Both the position numbers and the translations under genes were made by a program. A stretch of DNA of 64,000 bases from Closterium sp. NIES-65. Taxonomy: Eukaryota; Streptophyta; Zygnematophyceae; Desmidiales; Closteriaceae. The DNA lies in NCBI GenBank assembly GCA_948144175.1, contig CANXME010002073.1:62001-126000 (forward strand), read 5' to 3'. This document shows, one piece after another, positions 53,603 through 64,000 of this stretch; within the stretch, counting starts at the first letter, position 1, and the number at the start of each line of letters is the position of its first letter. Below the pieces are notes generated by a model. That model saw nothing but the letters and a program-made list of their open reading frames with translations, made no database searches and had not been told where the DNA came from.

Positions 53603-53729
53603 TCTTAGAATAGGAATGCAACGGAATGGGCGAAACTAGAAAGTGTGAGAGTACAAAATGCAACCCTAGCAATTGTACTCCATATTGTGCTACTCACTGT
53701 AGCCTACAAGCATAGAATAACATTTGATA
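53603..53729 (-). repeat. 5' LTR of element G
   Basis: 127 bp, similar to 47458-47585. Its outer end is TATCAAATG where the other copy has TGTCAAATG. It is followed by the C run that forms the target duplication. Confidence 0.9.
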
Positions 53730-53734
53730 CCCCC

Positions 53735-54618
53735 CCCGCTACAACTGAAAGTTGGAAATTCTGGGTTTAGGGTGCAAAGCTGCTGAAGATAAATGCCGAA
53801 AAAAACAGCCACAATTTCCAACGCACAGAGGTGGGGTACAGAGAACTGTACGAAATCAGAAAAGGATTGAAGTTTAGCAAAGGGCTACCACGTAGAAAAG
53901 GGTTTTCAACTCTGTTCGAGGAGGTTGGTGGCTTGTGCTTTTTTTACCTAGGTTGACGCGTCCCTGTTTGGGCTACTTAAGGAAGGGGCTGTTTGCTTTC
54001 TAGGGTTCAACCTTGGTGTTCCCTAACCCAGCGCCTCCCTCCCCCCTCCGTCTCACATCCCGGGCAAGAGCAGTTTTCGAAGGGGGGGAGGAGGAGGCAA
54101 ATTTTGCCAAAGAAGAAAGTTGGGGTGGGGAAATAGGCAGCTTCCTACGCCCTCATATCCACAAAGGTAAAGGGTTGTTCTGTTGCCATTTACCTTCGTT
54201 TACGTTCGGAGAGTAAATGGGAGGCTCGGATCCATTTTCCGGGCTGACCGGGCGTTTGATCAAAATAACGCAGTTGGAGGAAGGTTCCTATTTACCGCCC
54301 CCCCCCCCCCCCCCCCCTCTGTCGTGCCCGCAGAACACAGCCAATTTGTATGTCTGCTTGTACGGTAGAGCTGGACTTTTTTTGTTCAACTTGTTGCCAA
54401 GTCAATCAAAATGGGTTCCCAATCTATATGAGGTCATACAATAAGGTCATGTAGTTTCACCAGAATGCATGGTATATTCATCATTAAGGAAAGCATAGTA
54501 CTGTACAACTTCAATCATATTACGGTGATGAAAAAGAAAACAATGGTGAGATGAGACACCTAATATTCTCGTGTGATCATGTCTGATTGTTCATGCGAAA
54601 GGGGCTGTGTCTATAGCA
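53735..54618. other. Intergenic stretch without a recognised gene
   Basis: Mixed, lower-GC sequence between elements G and H. It holds a run of 20 C (54298-54317) and only short open frames. I recognise no domain, RNA gene or element end here. It is likely old flanking DNA. Confidence 0.5.
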
Positions 54619-54752
54619 TGTCAAAATATGGCAGTAGGAATGATCAACTAAGAAAGAGATGGGTACAAATATAAAACCCTAAAAGGGGATGTACCCCATA
54701 TTGGCTACCCCTACTACAGCCTAAGCATATATAGTACATATATCATTTGACA
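54619..54752 (-). repeat. 3' LTR of element H
   Basis: 134 bp; minus strand TGTCAAATGATATATG...CCATATTTTGACA, with the shared core GGCTGTAGTAGGGGTAGCC. The partner LTR lies outside the window. Confidence 0.88.
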
Positions 54753-55269
54753 CACCCACATAGGCAAAATAGGGGAGAGCAAGGGGTCACACGACCAGTC
54801 AAGAGAAGCAAAGCAAGCTCAGGGTGGATCACAACGTCACCACACACACTGAGCACAAGTAAAGGGCTACAATGCGAGTTCACATGCAGAGGTATATATG
54901 CAACAACAACAACACGGTGATCTCTACCTAGCAGAGCAAACAAGCAAATATATATATGGATCACAGTACAAACAACGTCTACAGCAAGTGAGGAAAAGTG
55001 GGCACAAGGCCTAACAAAGTGCAGAAACGCTGATGATCACCAGACGGAAGTGCCTTGGTGAATATATCAGCAGTGTTGGCCCGAGTGGCCACGTGAGCAA
55101 GACAAAGCTGACTACGCTGCTGCAACTCTCGAGCCAGGAAGTAACGCAGAGCGATATGCTTCGTTCTGTGCTCCAGTCTATGCTCCTGACACAAGGCAAT
55201 GGCGGCCTTGTTGTTGACGTACAGCACTGGAGGAGAACGAGGCCGCTCTTCCAAGTCAGTCAGTAGGTA

Positions 55270-55293
55270 CCGTCATCGCCCGGATAGAAGACA
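55270..55293 (+). repeat. Left terminal inverted repeat of the pogo-like element
   Basis: CCGTCATCGCCCGGATA then GAAGACA. It pairs with 58991-59014, which has TAAGACA. One mismatch in 24. Confidence 0.92.
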
Positions 55294-55791
55294 TATATGT
55301 CTTATCTTATACATTAGAAAAAATGCTTGCTGTGTCTTATATCTAGGATGGTTTGGGGTGTCTTATAGTTCTTATAAATAGGCAAAATTTATAAGAACCA
55401 TGTAACATTCGGGAAGATTGTAGAAACCACCCACGGGGCGGATTCATTGAATACAGCCACATATTGATGCGATTCAAGCGCCGCCACCTCGTGCCACGTG
55501 ATGTAAAGCATCAATGCTGCTTGTGCTGGCAGAATCCCGCCCTATTGGTAGCATCTCATGATGCTTCTAGTGTCGTTTTGCTGCCAGCCAGGAACAGAGC
55601 CTTCTAGAACGCTGCCAACAGAACGATGGCAGCATCCTCCCATCCTGAGCTACGAGCAAATTTTCTGTAGAGGAGCGGCTTGTCTTCCAAGGGAGGGGGC
55701 ACTCTAGAACGGGGGGTAGTCGAGGTTGAGCTTCATTTTTAGCTCTTGGAACTCGGAAGTGGCTCAAGCTTAGCTCTAAGCAGGCTTTATC

Positions 55792-58621
55792 ATGCGTAGT
55801 AAGCACCCTTCAATTGTGCCGTCTCCTCTCCCTAACGTCCAGGTTACCAACTATGGGCGCATCAACTCGCCCGGTGACGACATCCGGATAGACATGGCGA
55901 AAGAGAAGCGCCAACCGGCGGGGTGCTCCAGTGCCGGCTCTGGTGCAAGTTGTGACGAGGATGAGGGCGACAAAGACGCTGACGACGAAGATCATGGCGA
56001 CGAGGACGAAGAGGACTGGCCGGAGAACGGCCACGACGACAGCCAATCTGGTGACGAGGTGCCTGCTGGAGGCATCTACGATGACGACTGGTGGATGCAG
56101 CCGATAGGCTCCGGCGTCGATGTGGAGGAGTGGTGCGCAAGTGACGATGAGGACGATGGAGGCGCGGATGCAGTTGCTGATGCGGCGGCGGATGCGACGG
56201 AAGAAGCAAAGGCGGCGGCTACTATGGATGTGCCCACGGGAGCGATGCGTGATTCGGTTGCGGATGCGGATCCACCAGCGCATGGGGATGCGGAGGCGGA
56301 GGCAGATGACGAAGCGGGATCGGATGCGGAGGCGGATGCAGATGCGGATGCCGAAACCGGCGCAGATACGGCTGCTGTTGTGGTGGCGGAGGCGGGTGAT
56401 GGCCGTGATGCTGTCTTCTTTGACGGCGAGGACGACGCGGACGACCCATGGCGCATCTCGTCAAATGACCACGTGCCTCTGTTGAAGAGGCAGCTGCGTC
56501 ACCGCCAAGGCGTGTCGCGGAAAAAAACCCGGGTGGTGCTCTCGGACGACGACAGCCCGGATGAGGAGCAGCGACCCCGCCTCTCTGCTGCTGACAAGGG
56601 GAAGGGTAAGGTGGTGGAGGTTCCTGCTAAGGTCGCCCGCGCGTCTGCCAGAGCAAGAAGAAGCGGAAGGACAATGGCGACCCGGGTTCAAGCAAAGGCG
56701 CGAAGAGGTAGAAGAAGAAGGCTGGCAAGAACAAAGACGACATCCTGGTCAACAAGGCGCAGGGCAGTGACGACGACTACGCGGAGGGTGCAGGCCCCAT
56801 GCCTTCATTCCCTGAGAAGGCGAAGCCAAAAGACCCCACCATCCGTAATGCTAACTCCCGCCCCCCTTCCCCACGCAGTCGCGGGATTAAGAGGACCAGG
56901 CGGAGCTGGTCCATGCGCGAAAAGGTGAAGTGGGCACGTCGCTACGCGGAGCTCGACTCCCTCAAGAAGACCTCGGCCGAGTCTCCGGCGAGAATCGCGT
57001 GCATTAGACGCTGGAGCGCGCACGCTGCAAATTCTTGCAAGCGCATGCATGAGGCGGGCCGCCACTCACACCACCCCGACACGGAGGCGGCGCTGTACCG
57101 CTACATCTGTCTGCATCGCGCGAATGGGGTGGCGATCTCTGTCAAGGACACGCAGAAGTGGAGCCGTGAGTGGATGAAGAAGCACCACCTCGAGAAGAAT
57201 TGGAACGCGAGCTCCCGTTGGAGCCAACGTTTCCGCGACTGCTAGAATCTCGTCATGTGAGTGAAGACAAAGGTTGGCCAGCGGTTGTCTGCTGGTGAGT
57301 AGTTCTAGGCTGTGAATTTACCGCGGATTGTCAACTCCCTGTGCTTACCACATTTTAAACCTGCATATCCCGACTCATCCCCTCCTTGTGTGTGCTTTTT
57401 TTGCCTTGGCAGAATGCGCAAAAGAGTGCGAGTATTTTTGGAAGTTTGTAAGAATCAGCTGGGCGCGGCACAACATAGACCTAAGCCGCATCATCAATGC
57501 AGATCAGACGCCCCTCTTCGTTGAGATGCCTGCCGAGAGGACCCTTGACCACCGTGGTGCGCGCTTGGCCCCGATCAGCACGGCAGGCTACAAGAAGACG
57601 CGGCTGACAGTGATGCTCGCGTGCACGGCATCCGGGGAGAAGTTGCAGCCGTGGGTTTGGTTCAAAATGAAGAACGTGGCGAACTGTGACGTCCCCGCAG
57701 GTGAGCTAAACGAATTTGGGATGGATAGAGACCACCGTAGCCTTGTTTTGTTGACTCCCCTATCTCCATTTGTGCCTGGCAGGAGTGGTGGTCCAAGCAC
57801 AGGACAACGGTTGGATGGACGAGACCGCTGTGTAGACTTGGCTGACGAAGGAGGTGCTGCCCCATGTCAACCCCCAGCGCGGCCAGTGCGCACAGCGCGC
57901 GATGTTGGTGCTGGACTCGTACCGTGGCCACATCACCCAGGGCATGCTTCGCTCCTATCGCACGCACAGCATCACCCCCGCTGTAATCCCTGCAAGTTGC
58001 ACTAGTCAAATTCAACCACTTGACGTTTCCATCAACCGGTGTTTCAAGGCCGGGGTGCGAGCTCGCTACGCTAGGTGGTTCATGCGTGAAGGCCTTTACC
58101 TGAAGATGAAGCACGGTGAGTCCACTGTCGGTGATTAGTAAATGCCAGCCAGTTACCTCTTGATGAACCGTATCTGACGGCACGCTTGCCCTGCATGTGA
58201 CCCACCCGTAGGGAACTTGAGGAGACCCCCGCATCCCGTGGTGCTGCAGCGGATAGTGGAGGCGTGGGATCAAGTTCATAGGCAGGTGATCAATGACGCG
58301 TTCCGCCACTGCGGCATCTCAATCAAGCTGGATGGGACCGAGAACCATCTGGTGATGTCCCACCTGCGCGCGAGGAGCACCACCGATGTCACAGAAGACA
58401 TGTGCCTCAAGGGCACCACTGGTGACAACACGCGCCTGCTTAGGAAGGCCCCCAAGGAGGAGGAGGAGGAGGAGGAGGAGGAGGAGGAGGAGGAGGAGGA
58501 GGAGGAGGAGGAGGAGGAGGAGGAGGAGGAGGAGGAGGAGGAGGAGCTGCAGGCGGAGGGCATCAGAGAGGTGGGCGCGGCAACTGGCCTGGATGTGCTG
58601 TACCAGGAGACCCTCCACTAG
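55792..58621 (+). pseudogene. Pogo/Tigger-like transposase gene (nonsense codons)
   Basis: Order: a long acidic Asp/Glu/Ala-rich N-terminal region (55792 to about 56600), a Lys-rich stretch in another frame (about 56650-56730), a helix-turn-helix DNA-binding region (RRSWSMREKVKWARRYAELD from about 56900), a CENP-B-type HTH (about 57080-57290), then a DDE_1 catalytic domain. Catalytic Asp candidates are in INADQTP (about 57500), MLVLDSYRGH (about 57905) and IQPLDVSIN (about 58020). ISIKLDGTEN and a poly-Glu tail end the protein. Inferred introns with agreeing phases: 57295-57412, 57701-57782, 58116-58211. In-frame stops: TAG 56709-56711, TAG 57243-57245, TGA 57258-57260, TAG 57833-57835. The start is uncertain (55792 or the ATG near 55894), and a frame change or unseen intron lies near 56640. 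The gene is probably inactive. Confidence 0.8.
58457..58546 (+). repeat. (GAG)n tract encoding poly-Glu in the transposase tail
   Basis: About 30 consecutive GAG codons near the C-terminus of the transposase. They extend the acidic character of the protein. The opposite strand reads poly-Ser or poly-Leu, which is not a gene. Confidence 0.88.
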
Positions 58622-58990
58622 CGGAGAGCGGCGGCGGAGGCTAACCGCATGATCGAGCCCGTGCAGACGGCCCGGCACGCTTGGCGAGTCCCAGATCTGG
58701 GGATTCAGGAGCCTGCATCTGCTAGTGCAAATGAGGAAGGCGTAACCGGGGGGGGCTAGGTAGAATTAGTAAGATTGGATAAATGCATGCATGTACCCCC
58801 CCCCCCCCCCCTCCTGAATGAGAGAACCGCTTTAAAGACACCCCTCCCCTTTATCACGAAACCCTAAACCCTAGTACTGTTTAGAAGACGTTGTCTTAAG
58901 TCGTACATGCATGTAGGTGGCTTATAATCAAGAACACCCATCTATAAGATACACTCGTTTAAAAGACATCCCCTGTCTTCAATTCGACAT

Positions 58991-59014
58991 TGTCTTATAT
59001 CCGGGCGATGACGG
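58991..59014 (-). repeat. Right terminal inverted repeat of the pogo-like element
   Basis: Reverse complement begins CCGTCATCGCCCGGATA, then TAAGACA. It is followed by the TA duplication and then copia sequence TAGGTGAGCCAGCG. Confidence 0.92.
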
Positions 59015-62000
59015 TAGGTGAGCCAGCGTAACTCCTGTGCAGCCATGGCTGTGGCATAGATCTCAGCCTCACAAGTGAAGATGAGAACCAAAGACGAGCG
59101 TGTAGAACGCCAGGAAACTGAACCAGAGCCAAGGCTAAAGGTGTAACCCTGTGACGACCGCTGCGTAGCCTGGTCGTCAACCCAAGAAGCGTTTGAGTGC
59201 CCAGTTAGGACAACTACGCTCCGCCGTCCAAGCACGAGCCCAATGCTCGATGTACCGCACAAGTAGCGCAGTACCCTCTTCGCAGCATCCATGTGAACTT
59301 TTCGGTGCCGACCAGGAGCCACGTAGCGAGCCAGAAGGCCAAGACGGTTTGCAAGATCAGGTCGAGTGCAGGTCATCAGGTACATGAGGCAGCCCACTAG
59401 CTCTGGATACGGGCCACTCGGCTCTACGGACTCATCCGAAGGTGGAGCTGAGAGTGAGTGACCTGTAGCCAGAGGAGTGTGCTGTGGCGAGGACCAGGTG
59501 AAGCCGAAGCGCTGAAGCACATGCTGCACCATGTGTGCCTGAATCAGGGTGACGGTGCGGCGTGCTCTGTCTCGGGTGATCTACAAGCCAAGGTAGCTAC
59601 GCAGTTCACCCAGGTCTGTGCACGTGTGTCTCTTCTGCAGCTCCGACTTCACCGGGGCGAGAGCCTCAATGTCAGCAGAGGCAAAGACCAAGTCGTCGAC
59701 GTACACGAGGATGTAGAACAGCGGCAGCAACGTGTCGCTGTGCAGAAACAATGACGGGTCAGCAGTCGACGGAGCAAACCCAAGAGCCGCAAGTGTAGTC
59801 CTCAGTGTGTCGTGCCACTCACGCGGTGCCTCACGGAGATCGTAGACTGGCCGCTGGAGGCTCCACTGGGTACCAGGAGGGAACGACCCAGTGAAGCCAG
59901 GAGGGCGTCGCAACCAGATCTCCTCGTGCAGGCTGCCCTATAAGAAAGCAGTGCTGAAGTCAAGAGAGTGAAGCTCGTAGTCACGCTGAGCGGCAACGTG
60001 CAACCGCACGCGAAGAGTGGCCATCTTCGGCGTGGGGGAGAAGGTCTGAAAGAAGTCTACTCCCTCTCGCGGACCAAAACCTCGAGCAACGTAACGAGCC
60101 TTGAAGACAGGCAGAGAACCTAGCGGCCGCTTCACCCTGAAAATCCACATGCCACTGACGATGTTCGCCCCAGGAGGGGGAACCTCGTCAACATAAGTGC
60201 CTGTGGACTTCCATGAAGCCATCTCTGCGTCGATGGCTGTCTGCCACTGAAAGGAGTATTCACCCGCGATCGCCTCAGTGTAAGAGCGCAGGGTCGGGAT
60301 GTCTAGTGCATCCTGGTCTCCCTCAGGGGCAAGCAGCATGGACACGAGATAAGGCGCAGCGGCTGCAAGACACTCAAGGCCCTCGTGCCTGTCCTCAAGG
60401 ACGTCCGTGCCAAGAACACACTCACCCCCGACGGACGGAAGACAGATAGACTCACACTCAGGAACAAGACTGGTGGCGTAGTCTAAACAACAGGCAGCAG
60501 CAATGTCAACAAGCTCAGTGACTAAGGTAGACGCAGCAGTAGACTCAAACGACGGGTCAGTGACAATTGTGGTTGGAAGATGGGTGACAGTAGGGTGAGC
60601 TGCACGGGTGCGATCAGACTCAAGCTCAAGAACGGTAGGGAGAGAATACGTAGGAGGGGATGGCAGGGGAACACGCTGCGGACAAGAGGAAGGACGACAA
60701 ACTACAAGGTGGGTGTCGGTGATAACCGGCTGACGCGAATGAGGAACACGATGACCAGGACGACCAGGATGACCAAGACGGACAGGAGAGACAGGACGCG
60801 ACGCCGGCTCACGACGCTCAGTAAGAACCCTTGTCTGCTCAGTGTAAGGAGAAGGAGCAGGCAGCGGTGAGCCAGGTTGTAACGGAAGACGAGTAGACGA
60901 AGGGAGTATAAGAACTTGGCGTAGCACAGAGTCAGTCGGTGGCTGAAACGACGGAGACAGTGGAGCAAAGAACAGGCGCGGCTGTGTAGTGCCACCAGCA
61001 CCAACAGCTCCAGCACCTCCAGCAGCTCCAGAACCCTTAGCTCCAGCTCCTACAGGACCAGCTCCACCAGCAGCAGCACCCCCAGAACCAGCACCTCCAG
61101 TCCCACGATCTCGAGCCTCAGTGTTTGCAGCAGCAGCACCCCCAGACCCAAAACCTCCAGTAGTAGCACCCTCAGGCTCAGTACCTCCAGCCCCAGCAGC
61201 TCCAGTACCTCCAATAGGAGCACCTACAGGACCAGCACCACTCCCAGCTCCAGTGACGTTAACAGAAGTACCTCTAGCGGCAGAGCCCCGAGTTCCAGAA
61301 GCGCGACCCTGACAGCGACCGTACCAGCCGTGCAACTGCTGTGAGGTGAGAGGCACACGCGGACAAAGGCCGCTACTCCAAGGAGACCGCGCAACAGCAG
61401 ACTCAGAACCCTCAGCGCCAACACCCGCAGCAGCTCCACAAACTCTAGCACCAGGACCCGCAGCAGCTCCAGGACCTCAAGCTCCAGCACCCTCAGCAGC
61501 TCTAGAACCTCCAGCAGAAACAACTTCAGTAGCATAGTCACCAGCTCCAGCGCCTCCCGCAGCAGGGCCCCTAGCTCTAGCAGCGTGACTCTGACGGCCA
61601 ACGTACCACACACGCAGTTACTGTGAGGAGAGAGGGAGTCGATGATGAGAGTGCAGCGGCGAGGTACAAGCGGGGCGGCTACAGAGACGGCCGCCCCAGG
61701 GAGACTGCTCACCAGACGCCTCAGCGCCCCCAGGTGCAGCACCCCAAGACTTAGTACCCCCATGCTCTGCACCCCCAGGCTCAACACCCCCAGGCTCCAC
61801 ACCCTCAGGCTCAGCACCCCCAGAAGCAACACCTCGAGCACGACCACCCTCAGCAGGACCTGAGTCACCAGTGACCTCAACCGACGCAGTCAAGGGAGGA
61901 GGGTCTACCTGAGACACACCTGAAGGAGCAGGACCAGGTGTGGGGAGGGGGTCTACCTTGGGAGCACCTGGAGCAAGGAAGAGCGGCGAGGGGGGGAAAG

Positions 62001-64000
62001 GGGCAGTGCGGTAGGGGAAGAGACGGCAAAAGGGAACCGACTCGTCGAACGTGACGTCATGAGAGGGGAAGACACGGCGCGAGGTGGGGTGGTAAAACTG
62101 CCAACCAGGCGCGTCAGGGACAAAGCCAAGGAAGACACAGGGAATAGCTTGTCCGCGGTGGTATCGCGGACAAAGGCACAAGCACCCTAGAATCGGAAAC
62201 ACGACGCATCGCCAACCTTCCCCGTCCAAAGCAGTGTGGGCGAGGTCTCCGACAAGAGACACGGGGCCACAGGTTGAGCTAATGCATGGCGTACCGGACC
62301 GCAAACGGCCACAGAAAATGGGGGGCAGCTGCATGGATCATGGAGGTACGAGCGCCCTCCATGACTAAGCCAGTGCGGTGCTCAACAACCCCATTGTGCT
62401 GCGGAGAGGCCGGAAGCGTGAACGTCTGGCTGATGGCGTGCTCCGCACAGAAGGCTGCCAAGAGGTCCGAGGAAACTCCCCACCTTTGTCAGAGTGCAGA
62501 TGCACGACGGAAGACTCCGTCCCGAACCGCTCGCGGAGCTGGAGACGAGCAGCACTGATCCGAGGGATCAAAACATTAGGGACCTCACCCTTGGTGCGCA
62601 AGGGGAAGACCGTGGTGTAACGCGTGTAGTCGTCGACGACCAGCAGGAAGTACCGCTCGTGGCCCTGTCCACGGACGCGGGCTGGGCCCCACATGTCCAG
62701 GTGGAGAGTCTGCAAGGGAGCCTCTGTGGGAGGGAATGAGGAGGAGTGAGGAGCGGCACGCTGCCGCCCCTCGACACAGGGAAGACAAGGAGGAGCAGGC
62801 GTGGGTGGGAGGGGAGGGAGAACCTTGGGAAGACCAGAGACAAGGACACGGCAGTGCATGCTGCGAAGGCGTTGCACCGAGGGGTGACCAAGGCGGTGGT
62901 GCCAAAGGAGGGTCTGGTGCGACAAGGCGCCACACGAGTAGGGGGCCAACAACTGACCTAACGCAGACGCAGATGCAGTTACCTGAGGGGACTCAGTGGC
63001 AGTGTGTACAGGCCTGACCCCGGCTGCCGAGTGAAGGTAGCCAGATGACGACCCGTCTGAGCACACGTGCAGTGTGTCACACGCTTGTAGGCACGGGTGA
63101 ACTGGTTAACACCCGCGTCCTGGAGCGCAGAACCCGCCACCAAGTTCGTAGAGAACGAGGGGAGGTAAAGTTCCGACAGTGTGCCGGACGGAACAGCAAG
63201 ACAAAGGAGGACAATGGAGGAGGTCGCACGGACTGGACCCCCAAAGGGGTCTGCCAGGGAGACTGGAACCGGCCGAGTGAGCAGCGTGAGGGTGGTGCTG
63301 TCACGAAAGAAGGAGCAAGAAGCACCAGAGTCAAGTGTGAAGGTGTACAAGGCCTCAGTAGGCGTAGTAACAGAGAGAGCAGACTCACTTGCACCTGGAG
63401 TAGCAGCCTGACCCGTACCTAGAGCAGGAGACACACTAGCCCCTAAAGCAGCAGCCTCACTAGCACCTAGAGCAGCATGCTCGATACCTAGGTTAGACGG
63501 TACGCACAGGTAACAGGCACGGTCAGCACTAGTAGGCAATGCATACATGGTAGTGAGAATAGCTTCATAGTCAAGAGCATAGATATCTACCTTCTGCCCA
63601 AGCAGCTCCACCTAGTCGGAGAGCTCAGCCTCGTCGCCAAACTCGGTACGCTAGGCGTCGCTCAGACTGGCGAAGCAGCGGGAGTGTGTGTGACTAGGCA
63701 TCCCGCAAGCCTGACCAGTCCGAGCACCAGTGCAAATGACGTACGGGTAGCGAACGGTACTTCGAGACCCTCTACTCTGAGCGTACCACTCACGAAGCTG
63801 CTGGGGCGTGAGAGACTCGCGCGGACATCGCTGGAGCTGCATCTGGCCACCGCCAGTAGTAGCAGGAGCAGCAGTAGCAGCAGTAACAGCAGTACCAGCA
63901 GTAGCAGCAGTAACAGTAGTTTCAGTAGTAACGCGGCCACCCCTACAACCCCAACTAGCGTACCACCCACGAAGCTGCTGGGGCGTGAGGGACTCACGCG

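Larger units (their letters stand above)
47458..53729 (-). mobile_element. Ty1/copia element G (complete ends, integrase mostly deleted)
   Basis: LTRs at 47458-47585 and 53603-53729 differ at roughly six bases plus an indel. The target is a poly-C tract, with CCCCC on both sides (47453-47457 and 53730-53734). On the minus strand the PBS reads TGGTATCACGAGTAGG. The LTR ends TG...CTAAGA rather than TG...CA. Gag-pol resembles E. It is heavily decayed. Confidence 0.88.
55270..59014 (+). mobile_element. Pogo-like (Tc1/mariner superfamily) DNA transposon, 3745 bp
   Basis: Terminal inverted repeats start CCGTCATCGCCCGGATA at both ends and match over about 24 bp with one mismatch. TA is duplicated at 55268-55269 and 59015-59016, as in Tc1/mariner elements. 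It encodes a pogo/Tigger-type transposase with introns (55792-58621). It lies inside RNase H of copia element H, so it arrived after H. The coding strand is opposite to H. Confidence 0.93.
54619..64000 (-). mobile_element. Ty1/copia element H (5' part beyond right edge), split by a pogo-like transposon
   Basis: The 3' LTR is at 54619-54752. RNase H, RT, linker, integrase, protease and the end of gag follow towards the right edge. At 55268-59016 the copia sequence is interrupted inside RNase H by a DNA transposon with a TA duplication. Removing it rejoins CAGTAGGTAGGTGAGCC, matching the uninterrupted copy in C (about 9520-9535). H is nearest to B, including the doubled LREWY segment (63788-63842 and from 63968). 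Confidence 0.93.
54979..64000 (-). pseudogene. Element H gag-pol (in pieces)
   Basis: From the right edge on the minus strand: the end of gag with the C-x13-C-x4-H-x4-C motif (about 63680-63760), then protease LDSGAS (about 63320). GAG-pre-integrase WHHRLGHPS (about 62890) and integrase (LHLDMWGP, LHSDKGGEF) follow, with a 1-bp deletion near 62475 and further breaks near 62200. The GGAE-type linker gives way to an open piece into RT (61356-59938). TAG 59938-59940 replaces Gln in AFLQGS. RT with YVDD is at about 59690. TAG 59581-59583 replaces Gln in GLQITRD. RNase H is cut at 59016 by the pogo-like element and resumes at 55269, ending at TAG 54979-54981. Confidence 0.85.

Noticed and set aside
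924-59940. TAG reassigned to Gln
   Set aside because: The near-intact element D uses CAG for Gln and has no internal TAG before its frameshift; E and G use TAG as their final stop; the TAGs occur singly in decayed copies. Mutation explains them better.

Overview
The window reads as nuclear DNA of a plant-lineage (streptophyte) eukaryote. Three things say so: a seven-exon gene for a plant-type core alpha-1,3-fucosyltransferase (GT10, FUT11/FucTA-like), Ty1/copia retrotransposons primed from a tRNA with a TGGTAT-type 3' end (initiator Met in plants), and a pogo-like DNA transposon. Its GC-rich genes, huge simple repeats and very short LTRs would fit a repeat-rich charophyte alga, but the species cannot be fixed from the sequence.

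Layout. 1-31261 is a nest of copia elements. Element B (minus strand) is the oldest layer. It is split by element A (1-4050, runs off the left edge), by element C (8901-15615, target duplication GCGGC) and by a solo LTR (15949-30905, CAGAG). The solo LTR is split by element D (16046-30770, ATGGG, plus strand), whose 3' LTR is split by element E (23351-30696, GGTAC, plus strand). B's 5' LTR ends at about 31261 next to a gag-like fragment. 31987-38375 is the fucosyltransferase gene, the only evident host gene. After a 1.5 kb intergenic stretch with perfect palindromes come element F (39861-47297, GAGCT, plus), element G (47458-53729, poly-C target, minus), another intergenic stretch, and element H (54619 to beyond 64000, minus). 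H is split at a TA dinucleotide by a 3.7 kb pogo-like transposon (55270-59014).

The copia elements fall into four sister pairs (A/F, B/H, C/D, E/G). All share one plan: LTR of about 110-135 bp, PBS, a GC-rich leader of family-specific tandem repeats, one gag-pol frame (gag, Gly-rich tract, an unusual CCHC-like motif, protease, GAG-pre-integrase, integrase, a GGAEP-type repeat linker, reverse transcriptase, RNase H), then a conserved 3' non-coding block with two TTGT-loop hairpins, a polypurine tract and the LTR. D is close to intact (one frameshift). The others are broken by stops that mostly look like C-to-T or G-to-A changes, by frameshifts and by deletions.

The most unusual observation is in the fucosyltransferase gene. 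Five of its six introns carry extra copies of the adjacent exon edge, splice site included: three copies of the exon 2 acceptor, at least four of the exon 2 donor (27-bp unit), tandem copies of the starts of exons 4 and 7, and 37 copies of the exon 5 donor (22-bp unit, with no stop in any frame). The reading frame and intron phases still hold across seven exons (542 codons), but the GT10 signature region has lost the residues normally found at D-Y-x-T-E-K.
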